Of a stretch of 22,037 nt of DNA, positions 14,586-21,739 are shown one piece after another. A model generated the notes under the pieces. It ran no database searches and had not been told where the DNA came from. It saw only the letters and a list, made by a program, of their open reading frames with translations. Origin of the DNA: Olsenella_L sp051876355. Its GTDB lineage: Bacteria > Actinomycetota > Coriobacteriia > Coriobacteriales > Atopobiaceae. Where the stretch lies: NCBI GenBank assembly GCA_051876355.1, contig JBJEHU010000062.1:1-22037 (forward strand), written 5' to 3'. The stretch's first letter is position 1. Each line of letters opens with the position of its first letter. The position numbers and the translations under genes are program-made.

Positions 14586-15730
14586 TGCGGTGCGTCGAGC
14601 TGCCTCAGCCCGTCATAGAGATACTCCTGGGCGCTTGTCTGCGAGTGCTCGTAGCCGTCCACGACAAGATAGACGAGATTTGCCTCGAGCGTGCCGGAAG
14701 CTCCGATGAAGGTCGATTCGCTCCATGAGAAGGCATCGGTCCTCTGCTTCAGGCGGTCGAGCATCACGCTCATGTTCTCGTACGTGATGTCTGCCGTGCC
14801 GTCTGCCGCAAAGACGAGATAGTCCTCCTTCTGCATGTCTGATGCCACGGCAGCATCTGCGACGGAGTCGGCCTGCTCGACGCATTCCTCGTCGGTCGAT
14901 TCGTATTTCATGTTGCCGCAGAGCGGCAGGAAGTACTTGAACCAGGGCAGATAGTGGATGAGGACATACCAGGCCTCATAGGCTCCCATGGAAAAGCCGC
15001 CGAAGAAGCGGCGCTCCCTCGATGCTGCAAAGCCCGCAGCATCGGCCGTTGCCGCAAACGTGCGGTAGTGCGCCTCTACCGCAGGCATAAGGTCATGCCC
15101 GAGCTCGAAGATGAAGGACGTGAACTCCGATGCCCAGTGGTCGTATCCTTCGGGGATCGAAGGTGTCACGACGATTGTCGGACGGATCAAGCCGTCTGCC
15201 ATCAGGTGGTCACAGATCCGCTTTGCATCCGAGCCTGACGATCCCGGCTCGCCGAGCCAGGAGCTTTCGTCTCCCCCTGCTCCATGCTGGAGATAGAGGA
15301 TATCGTAGGGCTGCTGCCCGCTTGAACTGTAGCCATACGGCAGATAGACGTTGCAGGTCTTCGGAAAGCGCTTGCCGTCCCCCGTTCCGTCTGCAGCATA
15401 TGTCTCGGTCTCGTATGTGAATGCCTCGATCGTCCCTGGCCGGTCCGCATCCTCGAAGTAGCCATCAGGCAGAGGCAGGATGTCAGCCGCGACTGCATGG
15501 GTCGCAAGGTCTGCCTCTGCGATGCTGCGCTCGGCAAAGCCATCTGCATCGAAGACAGAAGCATCGCCGCTCTCCGTGCCTATGCCCGACGAGACATCGT
15601 CTGCAGCGCCTGTGCCAGCATCGGAGGCCGCACCCGCATCTGTGCAGGCAGAGAGCGAGAGAAGCCCGGCAGACGCCAGAAAGCCTCTCCTTGTGAGAGC
15701 CATCCCTGTACGCCTTCTGCCTGTTCTCAT
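14579..15730 (-). CDS. Tat-exported lipoprotein esterase (CE1 / esterase-D-like alpha/beta hydrolase)
   Basis: Exported hydrolase of 383 residues. The N-terminus has a twin-arginine motif T13-R-R-G-F-L18 followed by a hydrophobic stretch ending in the lipobox L-S-A-C29, so it should be exported folded and anchored as a lipoprotein. Residues 30-100 are a low-complexity Ala/Asp/Ser/Gly linker. The catalytic domain resembles feruloyl/acetyl-xylan esterases: Y-L-Q-H-G-A-G-G-D-E oxyanion region (about 146-155), nucleophile S247 in G-G-F-S-M-G-A, candidate acid D310 in F-A-A-D-G-T-A, and candidate histidine H362 in D-G-Y-E-H-S. GGAGG 5 bases upstream fixes this start over one four codons earlier. 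Likely role: cleavage of ester decorations on polysaccharide; the substrate is unknown. Confidence 0.82.
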   Translation of the reverse strand: MRTGRRRTGMALTRRGFLASAGLLSLSACTDAGAASDAGTGAADDVSSGIGTESGDASVFDADGFAERSIAEADLATHAVAADILPLPDGYFEDADRPGTIEAFTYETETYAADGTGDGKRFPKTCNVYLPYGYSSSGQQPYDILYLQHGAGGDESSWLGEPGSSGSDAKRICDHLMADGLIRPTIVVTPSIPEGYDHWASEFTSFIFELGHDLMPAVEAHYRTFAATADAAGFAASRERRFFGGFSMGAYEAWYVLIHYLPWFKYFLPLCGNMKYESTDEECVEQADSVADAAVASDMQKEDYLVFAADGTADITYENMSVMLDRLKQRTDAFSWSESTFIGASGTLEANLVYLVVDGYEHSQTSAQEYLYDGLRQLDAPQQ

Positions 15731-15872
15731 GGAGTCCTCCATCCTGTCCTGCATCTGTCTGCCCAGATTGTAGGCTGGAGACAATTTCCACGGCGTGTCC
15801 GGATCGATGCCCTCTGGCACTCCGCTCCTGAAGCCATAGAGGGTTCCTCCCTTTTGGCATCTCAGACGAACC

Positions 15873-15878
15873 TATACT
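15873..15878 (+). promoter_or_regulatory. Possible -10 box for the 3-hydroxyacyl-CoA dehydrogenase-like gene
   Basis: TATACT is one base from the consensus TATAAT and lies 36 bases before the start codon; CTTTTGGC upstream is a poor -35. Confidence 0.35.
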
Positions 15879-15913
15879 TCAGGCAGCAGTTGCCACGAGC
15901 AGAAAGGAGCTCT

Positions 15914-16879
15914 ATGAAGGCAGAGGACATCAAGTGTGCTGCATCGGTCTGTGCCGGCGTCATCGGCTACAGCTATGCGCTCAAGTTCGCAATGGGAGGG
16001 CTCGAGGTCTGGGCACAGAACCGCACGGAGGAATCGAGCAAGCGGGCACAGGGCCGTGTCAAGGAAAGCCTTGCGTCGCTTGTGAAGAACGGCGTCTACA
16101 CCGAGAATGAGGCGAAGGAAGTCGCTGGGCGCATCCACTACACGACCTCCATTGCCGAAGCCGTGAAGGATGCACAGTTCATCCAGGAGAGCTCGGCTGA
16201 GCACTACGACGTCAAGTGGCAGATCGTGGACGAGATCGAGGCCGCAGCTGCCCCTGATGCGATCATCGCAAGCTCGACATCAGGACTCCTCGTGACCGAG
16301 ATCGCGAAGAACGCGAAGCACCCCGAGCGCTTCTGCGGCGGCCATCCCTACAATCCGCCCCATCTGATTCCGCTCGTCGAGATCACCCGCGGCGAGAAGA
16401 CGGCAGAAGAGACCGTTGCATGTGCAAAGGCCTTCTACCAGAAGCTCGGCATGGAGCCCGTCGTCCTCCAGAAGGAGGCCCTCGGCTTCATCTGCAACCG
16501 CCTCCAGATGGCCCTCTATCGCGAGGTCGCAAATCTTGTCATGTCCGGCGTCTGCACGGTCGAGGATGCAGACAAGGCTGTGACGTTCGGCCCGGGCATC
16601 CGCTGGGGAATCATGGGTCCGTCGCTCGTCTTCGAGCTCGGAGGAGGCGCCGGCGGCGTCTCTGGCCTCATGAACCACCTGCATGACTCGACGACGCTCT
16701 GGCTCCAGGACATGGCAGACTGGAAGGAGTTCCCAGCCGAGTGGGCAGACATCGCCCAGAAGGGTGTCGACGAGGAGCTGGCTCATCGTCCGGCCGAGGT
16801 CGGCAACACCCCCGAGACGCTTGCAGCATGGCGGGACAAGATGCTCATCGAGGAGCTCAAGCTCCATCACAAGCTGTAG
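15914..16879 (+). CDS. 3-hydroxyacyl-CoA dehydrogenase-family protein (lambda-crystallin / L-carnitine dehydrogenase-like)
   Basis: NAD-dependent dehydrogenase of 321 residues, the length of lambda-crystallin, L-gulonate 3-dehydrogenase and L-carnitine dehydrogenase. Catalytic features are S120-S-T-S-G-L and the subgroup signature G-G-H144-P-Y-N-P-P-H-L-I-P-L-V-E; the C-terminal domain starts at F-I-C-N-R-L-Q (about residue 195). The dinucleotide motif is unusual: where the family has G-x-G-x-x-G this protein has C13-A-G15-V-I-G18, a single-base change from Gly (TGT for GGT). The fold otherwise looks intact. AAGGAG is 5 bases before the ATG. It is divergent from the esterase. The substrate is probably a small 3-hydroxy acid rather than a CoA ester, but that is inference. 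Confidence 0.85.
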   Translation: MKAEDIKCAASVCAGVIGYSYALKFAMGGLEVWAQNRTEESSKRAQGRVKESLASLVKNGVYTENEAKEVAGRIHYTTSIAEAVKDAQFIQESSAEHYDVKWQIVDEIEAAAAPDAIIASSTSGLLVTEIAKNAKHPERFCGGHPYNPPHLIPLVEITRGEKTAEETVACAKAFYQKLGMEPVVLQKEALGFICNRLQMALYREVANLVMSGVCTVEDADKAVTFGPGIRWGIMGPSLVFELGGGAGGVSGLMNHLHDSTTLWLQDMADWKEFPAEWADIAQKGVDEELAHRPAEVGNTPETLAAWRDKMLIEELKLHHKL

Positions 16880-16888
16880 TGCACAGGT

Positions 16889-16922
16889 GCTGCAGGGCTG
16901 CCGTGCATGGCAGCCTTGCAGC
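16889..16922. terminator. Bidirectional stem-loop between converging genes
   Basis: GCTGCAGGGCTGCC and GGCAGCCTTGCAGC pair over 13 of 14 positions (one G/T mismatch) around the loop GTGCAT. It lies between the dehydrogenase stop (16879) and the deaminase stop (16955). T-poor flanks. Confidence 0.6.
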
Positions 16923-16954
16923 CTCATTCCAGCAGCGTCGGCCAGAGCCTGGAA

Positions 16955-17419
16955 CTATCCCTTGCTGTGGCCCGCAAAATAGCTTCTGAGAATCTCGATG
17001 CTCTCATCGCGCAGGATGCCTGCCGTTACCTCAGGCTGCCAGGAAGAGTTCTCGAAGACGATTTCGGCGCAGCTCGAACCCTTCTTCCCGAGAATCTCCT
17101 CGAGGTCGCTGTTGCTTGCTGCGTAGACAAGGCGGCCAAGCCTTGTCCAGACCATGGCACCGCTGCACATGAAGCAGGGCTCGCAGCTCGAATAGAGCGT
17201 ATAGTCGCGCAGATCCGTGATGGCAGTTCGGGCGCAGAACTCGCGAAGCAGCCCTGCCTCTCCATGGAATGTCGGATCGTGCCTTGTATAGATCTGGTTC
17301 TCGTTTTCGGCGACAACTTCGCCGTCCTTCACAAGAACCGCTCCGAACGGCTCGTTGCCATGCTCCACAGCAAGCCCTGAAAGCTCGATAGCCCTTCTCA
17401 TGAACAGCTCGTCCCGCAT
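16955..17419 (-). CDS. Cytidine/deoxycytidylate-type deaminase family enzyme (nucleobase deaminase)
   Basis: Zinc hydrolase of 154 residues that deaminates a nucleobase or nucleoside. Zinc ligands and proton shuttle are H52-G-E54 and P81-C82-x2-C85 in SSCEPCFMCSGAMVW. The H-G-E form (rather than H-A-E) resembles fungal-type cytosine deaminase; bacterial guanine deaminases and tRNA adenosine deaminases usually have H-A-E, so the substrate is open. GNEPFGAVLVKDGEVVAE is the usual N-terminal strand. The start is chosen by GGGGGAG 7 bases upstream; an ATG six codons earlier is possible. It is transcribed after Hsp33 with a 107-base gap containing an imperfect hairpin. Confidence 0.85.
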   Translation of the reverse strand: MRDELFMRRAIELSGLAVEHGNEPFGAVLVKDGEVVAENENQIYTRHDPTFHGEAGLLREFCARTAITDLRDYTLYSSCEPCFMCSGAMVWTRLGRLVYAASNSDLEEILGKKGSSCAEIVFENSSWQPEVTAGILRDESIEILRSYFAGHSKG

Positions 17420-17459
17420 CTGCCCGCTCCCCCGCATCGAATGCCGCCCGCACCATGCC

Positions 17460-17492
17460 CTTGCCTGCCTCTCATGATAGCCAGGCAGCAAG
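17460..17492 (-). terminator. Imperfect hairpin between Hsp33 and the deaminase gene
   Basis: CTTGC-c-TGCCT pairs with AGGCA-GCAAG (10 bp, one bulge) around a 12-base loop, 35 bases past the Hsp33 stop. There is no T run. Confidence 0.3.
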
Positions 17493-17526
17493 CGAAGCTG
17501 AATGAAGGAAAGCCTGCCAGACAAGC

Positions 17527-18438
17527 CTATCCGAGCATCTCCTCGAGCTCATCGGGGGCGAAGACATAGTTCGCACCGCAGAAGTGGCAGTGGACATCAG
17601 CAGGCTCGCCTTTCGCGATCATGTCCCGCATCTCGTGCTCTCCCAGCGCCATCACGCACCTCGCGGCGCTCGAGCGGTCGCAGCCGCAGTGGAACTCTGC
17701 AGGCATGACAGAAAGCTCCTCATAGTCCATGCCGCGCAGCAGATGGTCGAGCATGTCCGAGGGGCCCATGCCGCTCTCGAGCATGTCCGTGACCGACTTC
17801 ACGCCACGCATATTGCTCTCGAGGTCTTCGAGCACATAGTCATAGCATCCCGGCATCGCCTGGATAAGGAAGCCGCCTGCCTGGCGCACGGAGAAGTCCG
17901 TATCCACAAGGACACCGACGCCGAGCGTCGTGGGGATCTGCTCGCTCACGGCGAAATAGTACGTGAGGTCGTCGCCGATCTCTCCCGTGACGAGGCCGAC
18001 CGTGCTCGAGTAGGGGTCCATTCCCGGGATGTCATGCACGACGGAGAGCGTGCCCGGCACAAGCGAGCGTCCGACATCGAGATGGCCGTCGTCTCTCAGC
18101 GGCAGCCAGACATTGGGATGGTTCGCGAATCCCTTGACCTGTCCCCTGTTGTTGGCAGTAACCGTAAGGCCCCCGACCGGACCATCGCCGCGTATGCTCA
18201 GCGTCACGAGCTCGTCGTCCACCTTCGACATCGCGCCGATCATCTGCGCTGCCATCATGAGGCGTCCGAGCGCTGCCGTCACGACATTGCTCGTATGGTG
18301 ATGGTCGCTTGCTGCCTGCACGGTCTCCCGTCCGGTGATAGCAAAGGCACGGAGCTGTCCGTCTGCCGCCGTGCCGCGGACGATATGGTCATGGGCACGG
18401 ACCTTCGCGTCCTCAAAATCGATGATGCTCTCTGCCAT
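17527..18438 (-). CDS. hslO: Hsp33 family redox-regulated chaperone
   Basis: Cytoplasmic holdase chaperone of 303 residues, the normal length, activated when its zinc-bound thiols are oxidised. The C-terminal zinc switch is complete: C251-G-C253 in F-H-C-G-C-D-R-S and C284-H-F-C287 in V-H-C-H-F-C-G-A-N-Y. The core motifs G-x-x-T-V-T-A-N-N-R-G-Q-V-K-G and G-x-L-x-V-x-x-D are present. AAGGGA lies 6 bases before the chosen ATG; the 13-codon upstream extension lacks a site. It is divergent from the cysteine desulfidase gene across 173 bases. Both relate to thiol chemistry, but co-regulation is only a guess. Confidence 0.95.
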   Translation of the reverse strand: MAESIIDFEDAKVRAHDHIVRGTAADGQLRAFAITGRETVQAASDHHHTSNVVTAALGRLMMAAQMIGAMSKVDDELVTLSIRGDGPVGGLTVTANNRGQVKGFANHPNVWLPLRDDGHLDVGRSLVPGTLSVVHDIPGMDPYSSTVGLVTGEIGDDLTYYFAVSEQIPTTLGVGVLVDTDFSVRQAGGFLIQAMPGCYDYVLEDLESNMRGVKSVTDMLESGMGPSDMLDHLLRGMDYEELSVMPAEFHCGCDRSSAARCVMALGEHEMRDMIAKGEPADVHCHFCGANYVFAPDELEEMLG

Positions 18439-18550
18439 GGAGTTCCCTTCATCTTGTGCGCATAGGCACTGCTTCAATGAACTGTGTGATACCCCAAAGC
18501 GGCTTCGCTGTCATGCGGGAATTGCGACCTCACAGCCCGCACATCTCATC

Positions 18551-18577
18551 TGGCACAGAGCGCACACGTGGTAGGAT
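18551..18577 (+). promoter_or_regulatory. Possible promoter of the cysteine desulfidase-like gene
   Basis: CTGGCA/TGGCAC (18550-18556) and TAGGAT (18572-18577) are 15-16 bases apart, 34 bases before the start codon. The -35 is weak. Confidence 0.3.
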
Positions 18578-18611
18578 GGCACCCGATACGAAGGCAGATG
18601 GGAGAGCGATC

Positions 18612-19886
18612 ATGAAGAGCGAAGAAGCGCTGGCATTCCTGCACGAGACGGTCGCCCCATCCCTTGGCTGCACGGAGCCTGCCTGTGCTGCGCTTGCCGC
18701 AGCCGCAGCAGCGAGCGTGCTCGGAGGCACACCAGACCGCATCCTGCTCACCGTCAATCCTGGCCTCTACAAGAACGGCATGTCTGTCGCGATTCCTGGC
18801 TTCGATGCTGTCGGCATGCCCTATGCCGCAGCCCTTGGTGCGGCCATCAGGAGCACTGACGCTGGCCTCCAGATCTTCTCTGCCATCACGCCCGAGATTG
18901 CAGGGACCGCCCATGCCCTTGTCGATGCCGGCAAGGTGGAGGTGAGCGTCGATGCAGACAAGAGCAGCATCTATGCCCTCTGCACCATCTCTTCCGGCAC
19001 AGAGACAGCAGAGGCGCTCATCGAAGGCTCCCACACGAATATCGTGCGCATCTCGCACAACGGGAAGGCATGCTTCGAGAAGGATGCAGAAACGGCAGGC
19101 AGCAAGACAAGCCCTGCAGCAGCGCTCGAGGATATGACCATCGAGGAGATCAGCGATCTCGTGGACAGCATGGACCCCGCAGATCTCGACTGGCTCGTCG
19201 ACGCCGCTCAGGTCAACAGCCAGGTCGCCGCCTTTGGCGAGAAGCATCCAAGCCCTGTCGGCATCGCTTCTGCCCTCTCCGCCATCTCATCTGAGAGCGA
19301 GGCAGACGAGATGGTCCGCGCCGTTGGCTCCGCCATCGAGTCGAGGCTCGATGGTGCACCCTGCACGGTCTCGAGCAGCGCCGGCGCCGGCAGCAAGGGG
19401 CTTGCGCTCACGCTTCCCCTCACCATCGCAGCTGAGCATGCAGGGTCGACGCGTGCCGACCTTGCGCGTGCCCTTGCCTTCGGACACCTCCTCAACAGCA
19501 ATATCAATGCAAAGATAGGCAAGCTTGCGGCAGTCTGCACCTGCGCGGCAGCGGCCTCGACCGCAGCCTCTGCTGCGCTCGTGAAGCTCTGGGGCGGCAG
19601 CACCGACGAGATGGGCTTCGCTATCCGCAACATGACCGGCACGATTGCCGGCATGATCTGCGACGGCGGCAAATGCGGCTGCGGGATGAAATTGGGAATG
19701 GCAACAAGCGCGGCATATCTGTCTGCGAAGATGGCATGCGCAGGCTCTGCCCTTCGCCCGACCGATGGCATCTGCGACGTGTCTCCCGAGCAGTGCATCG
19801 AGAACATGGCCCGTATCGCACATCATGGGATGGCCGATGTCGACGAGGAGATCCTCTCCATCATGCTTGCCAAGAAGAATCGATAG
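18612..19886 (+). CDS. L-cysteine desulfidase / UPF0597 (CyuA, serine-dehydratase-alpha-like) Fe-S enzyme
   Basis: Protein of 424 residues of the UPF0597/CyuA (YhaM) family. Characterised members split L-cysteine into pyruvate, ammonia and sulfide using an oxygen-sensitive [4Fe-4S] cluster related to that of L-serine dehydratase. The N-terminal G-C20-T-E-P motif and the C-terminal C350-D-G-G-K-C355-G-C357-G-M-K segment supply the expected cluster ligands, and SSSAGAGSKGLALTLPL is the conserved central loop. GGGAGAG lies about 8 bases before the ATG; an in-frame ATG at 18576 is less well placed. Sulfide made here could feed the O-acetylhomoserine sulfhydrylase at the left end (inference). Activity on serine or another beta-substituted amino acid is possible. 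Confidence 0.88.
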   Translation: MKSEEALAFLHETVAPSLGCTEPACAALAAAAAASVLGGTPDRILLTVNPGLYKNGMSVAIPGFDAVGMPYAAALGAAIRSTDAGLQIFSAITPEIAGTAHALVDAGKVEVSVDADKSSIYALCTISSGTETAEALIEGSHTNIVRISHNGKACFEKDAETAGSKTSPAAALEDMTIEEISDLVDSMDPADLDWLVDAAQVNSQVAAFGEKHPSPVGIASALSAISSESEADEMVRAVGSAIESRLDGAPCTVSSSAGAGSKGLALTLPLTIAAEHAGSTRADLARALAFGHLLNSNINAKIGKLAAVCTCAAAASTAASAALVKLWGGSTDEMGFAIRNMTGTIAGMICDGGKCGCGMKLGMATSAAYLSAKMACAGSALRPTDGICDVSPEQCIENMARIAHHGMADVDEEILSIMLAKKNR

Positions 19887-19887
19887 C

Positions 19888-19910
19888 CCTGCCGAGCACC
19901 AGACGGCAGG
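19888..19910 (+). terminator. Stem-loop after the cysteine desulfidase-like gene
   Basis: CCTGCCG and CGGCAGG form a perfect 7-bp stem with a 9-base loop, starting 2 bases after the stop codon. No T run follows, so termination is uncertain. Confidence 0.45.
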
Positions 19911-20005
19911 AAGTGCAGGCACCAGGCCTTACCTTCCGCATACCCTGTGCTGACCAAGACCCCATATCCTGAGAATGGACCCATCTCCCGGAATGCAGGA
20001 GCGCT

Positions 20006-20722
20006 ATGGATATCGAGTACGAGGTCGAGTTCGGCTATGAAGAGTTCCGCAGGATGCTTGCGAAGATCAATGGCTTCTATATACGCAGGACGAGAATCGT
20101 CGGGCTGGCATGCACCGCAATCTGGGACGCACTCTGCCTTTCCATGCTCCTGGACTCCTTCAGCCGCAATGCGCTCGGCTTTGAGGACCTGCTCTCTATC
20201 GTCCTGACTCTCGCTGCCTTCACGTTCCTCTTCGTCTGGCCGCTCCTGCACCCTTCCGCTGCCATCGGCACGCGCCGCGCCATCGCACGCGGGTGGTTCG
20301 ATGCACATGGCTGCCCGAATGCCGAAGATGGCCGCATCAAGGAGCTCAGATGCCACTACCGCGTGCAGCTGGCCGACAACGGCTACACGCTCGCTCCCCT
20401 CTACAGCGACTCGGCCCGCATTCCCTGGCTCCTCTTCTCGGACAGGCCCATCTACGCAGACGGTATCCTCATCCTCTGCACCCGCACCAAGAAGGAGATG
20501 TCCTCCCTCATGAAGGGCTCCTGGGGGATTCCCATGAGCATGGCCCAGGGAGTTCCTCTCGAAGAGATCGTCGTGCCAGCAGAGGTGCTCAAAGAGCGTC
20601 CCGACCTGCCACAGAAGATGACAGAAGCAGTGCAGAGGCAGACAGAGCAGTTCATTGCAGCAAGGCAGGCACAGGACAGAGCCTGGGCAGAAAATCTGGC
20701 GAGCTGGCTCAAAGCCGTCTGA
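20006..20722 (+). CDS. YcxB-like membrane protein, unknown function
   Basis: Protein of 238 residues. The N-terminal VEFGYEEFRRMLAKINGFYIRRTR precedes two hydrophobic helices (about residues 32-52 and 61-82), and the cytoplasmic C-terminal part has L-R-C-H-Y-R-V, I-P-W-L-L-F-S-D-R-P-I-Y-A-D-G-I-L-I-L, the YcxB-domain pattern, then a charged helical tail rich in Gln/Ala/Arg (205-235). AGGAG is 5 bases before the ATG. It is the last ordinary gene before the ORF6N cluster. The biochemical role of this family is unknown. Confidence 0.75.
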   Translation: MDIEYEVEFGYEEFRRMLAKINGFYIRRTRIVGLACTAIWDALCLSMLLDSFSRNALGFEDLLSIVLTLAAFTFLFVWPLLHPSAAIGTRRAIARGWFDAHGCPNAEDGRIKELRCHYRVQLADNGYTLAPLYSDSARIPWLLFSDRPIYADGILILCTRTKKEMSSLMKGSWGIPMSMAQGVPLEEIVVPAEVLKERPDLPQKMTEAVQRQTEQFIAARQAQDRAWAENLASWLKAV

Positions 20723-20918
20723 GAACGGCCGATTCAGATGGCTTCCGCGTGGCAAGCCCTCTTCAGCCATCAAGCCTGAAGCCACAAGCGTGCTTCCGCA
20801 TGCTTCCCATCCGCCTGCAGCAATCGAGGCCTTTCCTTTGGGTCGCAGAGCCAGCATGCCGAGGGATAGCAGCACATTGCTGCAGAGAGGTCCAAGGTCA
20901 CAGAACGTGGCCTCAGCA

Positions 20919-20932
20919 GACAATGCATTGTC
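20919..20932. repeat. Perfect 14-base palindrome
   Basis: GACAATGCATTGTC is self-complementary with no spacer. It lies about 70 bases upstream of the putative ORF6N promoter and could be an operator or part of a terminator for the YcxB-like gene. Confidence 0.35.
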
Positions 20933-20993
20933 GTCTTCTTGACATCGGCAGCAGTACAGAATGGCATCCGAAACCGTCAGGAGCTTCTCCCAG

Positions 20994-21023
20994 TTGCTGT
21001 TAGATGCCCCTCCTCCATACAAT
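20994..21023 (+). promoter_or_regulatory. Candidate promoter of the first ORF6N gene
   Basis: TTGCTG (20994-20999) and TACAAT (21018-21023) are 18 bases apart, ending 31 bases before the start codon. It is one of the better promoter matches in the window. Confidence 0.45.
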
Positions 21024-21054
21024 TCTATCCAGAGCGGAGGAAGGGGCACACACC

Positions 21055-21536
21055 ATGGCAGAGGACAAGAACAAGGATGCCAAGCATAACGCGGCTGGCA
21101 AGCAGCAATCCGCCATCGTTCCCACGGCAGACGCTCAGATAAGAAGTCTTATCTACATGGTCCGAGGCCGGCAGGTCATGCTCGACAGCGACCTGGCCAT
21201 GCTGTACGAGGTCGAGACAGGCAATCTCAACCGCGCCGCCAAACGCAACGAAAAAGGTTCCCAGAGGACTTCCGTTTCAGACTGACACGTGAGGAGGTCA
21301 TGGATCTAAGATGCCAAATTGGCATCTTGCCTGGTCAAGACAGTGAAACGACCATCGGGAGGACCTACTTGCCCTACGCTTACACCGAGCAGGGCGTAGC
21401 GATGCTCTCAGGCGTGCTCAGAAGCAGAGTGGCCATCAGGGTAAGCGTCCAGATGAACCAGGCGGCTACGAGTATTCCCAAGCGTTTGCTCGAGAGCATC
21501 TATCTCAGGAAACCGAAGGTGAGGCTGACGGTCTAA
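21055..21536 (+). pseudogene. ORF6N-domain protein gene, frameshifted
   Basis: The first 67 codons contain the N-terminal ORF6N domain (I-R-S-L-I-Y-M-V-R-G-R-Q-V-M-L-D-S-D-L-A-M-L-Y-E-V-E-T). At an A5 run (21251-21255) the frame shifts: the initial frame ends in GSQRTSVSD, while the -1 frame continues the expected RFPEDFRFRLTREE, LRCQIGIL and YLPYAYTEQGVAMLSGVLRSRVAIRVSVQM. ORF6N is a DNA-binding-associated domain known from phage and viral proteins. A good ribosome binding site (AAGGGG, 8 bases) precedes the ATG. The C-terminal part after SVQM diverges from the usual IMRAF-type continuation, so the 3' end is probably also truncated. A one-base deletion is simplest; -1 ribosomal slippage on the A run would also restore the frame. 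Confidence 0.8.
21308..21328. repeat. Palindrome P1 inside the ORF6N reading frame
   Basis: Perfect 10+1+10 inverted repeat: AAGATGCCAA, central A, TTGGCATCTT. In the gene's -1 frame it encodes L-R-C-Q-I-G-I-L. The core is CAAATTG, shared with P3. Confidence 0.85.
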
Positions 21537-21579
21537 GGGCAAAATCCGCAATCTCAAGCTGCCCGTACAGGCATCCAAC

Positions 21580-21604
21580 TTGAAGTTCCGATCTGGAACA
21601 TCAA
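21580..21604. repeat. Imperfect palindrome P2 in an ORF6N remnant
   Basis: Arms TTGAAGTTCC (21580-21589) and GGAACATCAA (21595-21604) pair at 9 of 10 positions around GATCT. In one frame it encodes L-K-F-R-S-G-T-S, aligned with the P1-encoded peptide. Confidence 0.7.
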
Positions 21605-21639
21605 ACCGGATGCTGACGAGCAATCTGTCTGGATACGTT

Positions 21640-21666
21640 TTTTAGGTCGCAAATTGCGACCTAAAA
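21640..21666. repeat. Perfect palindrome P3 in an ORF6N remnant
   Basis: Perfect 13+1+13 inverted repeat: TTTTAGGTCGCAA, central A, TTGCGACCTAAAA. In one frame its core encodes R-S-Q-I-A-T. The core CAAATTG is shared with P1 while the arms differ. With the flanking T and A runs it could also act as a bidirectional terminator. Confidence 0.85.
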
Positions 21667-21739
21667 GGAGAGCCGGCAGCAAGCATCTGTACTATTTCCG
21701 AACCTCACATGTCGTGATATTTGCGGGAGGGAGAATCTC

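Larger units (their letters stand above)
20723..21054. other. Intergenic region between the YcxB-like gene and the ORF6N cluster
   Basis: About 330 bases with no supported gene. It contains an inverted repeat CTTCAG / CTGAAG (20761-20781), a perfect 14-base palindrome GACAATGCATTGTC (20919-20932) followed by a T/C-rich stretch, and a promoter-like pair at 20994-21023. A long minus-strand open frame that crosses the region also covers the YcxB gene antisense and has no ribosome binding site. Confidence 0.5.
21537..21739 (+). pseudogene. Remnants of further ORF6N copies
   Basis: No intact gene. One frame reads VQASNLKFRSGTSN around 21565-21610, resembling the E-A-S-x-L-K-F-Q-x-G-T-S stretch of ORF6N proteins. 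Another reads R-S-Q-I-A-T at 21644-21661, the same position in the family, and a third reads GSKHLYYF near 21676-21700, resembling the following K-H-L-P-Y-x-F-T-E-Q-G. The pieces are in different frames and short, so the assignment rests on their similarity to the neighbouring copies plus their shared inverted-repeat structure. Confidence 0.45.

Noticed and set aside
19823..21049. 408-codon minus-strand open frame
   Set aside because: Mostly antisense to the YcxB-like gene; the free N-terminal part shows no domain and no ribosome binding site. It is less certain than the other shadows because about 330 bases are not opposite a gene.
21308..21666. CRISPR-like or ordinary dispersed repeats
   Set aside because: The palindromes differ in arm sequence and length and are not regularly spaced, so they are not CRISPR repeats or copies of one REP element.
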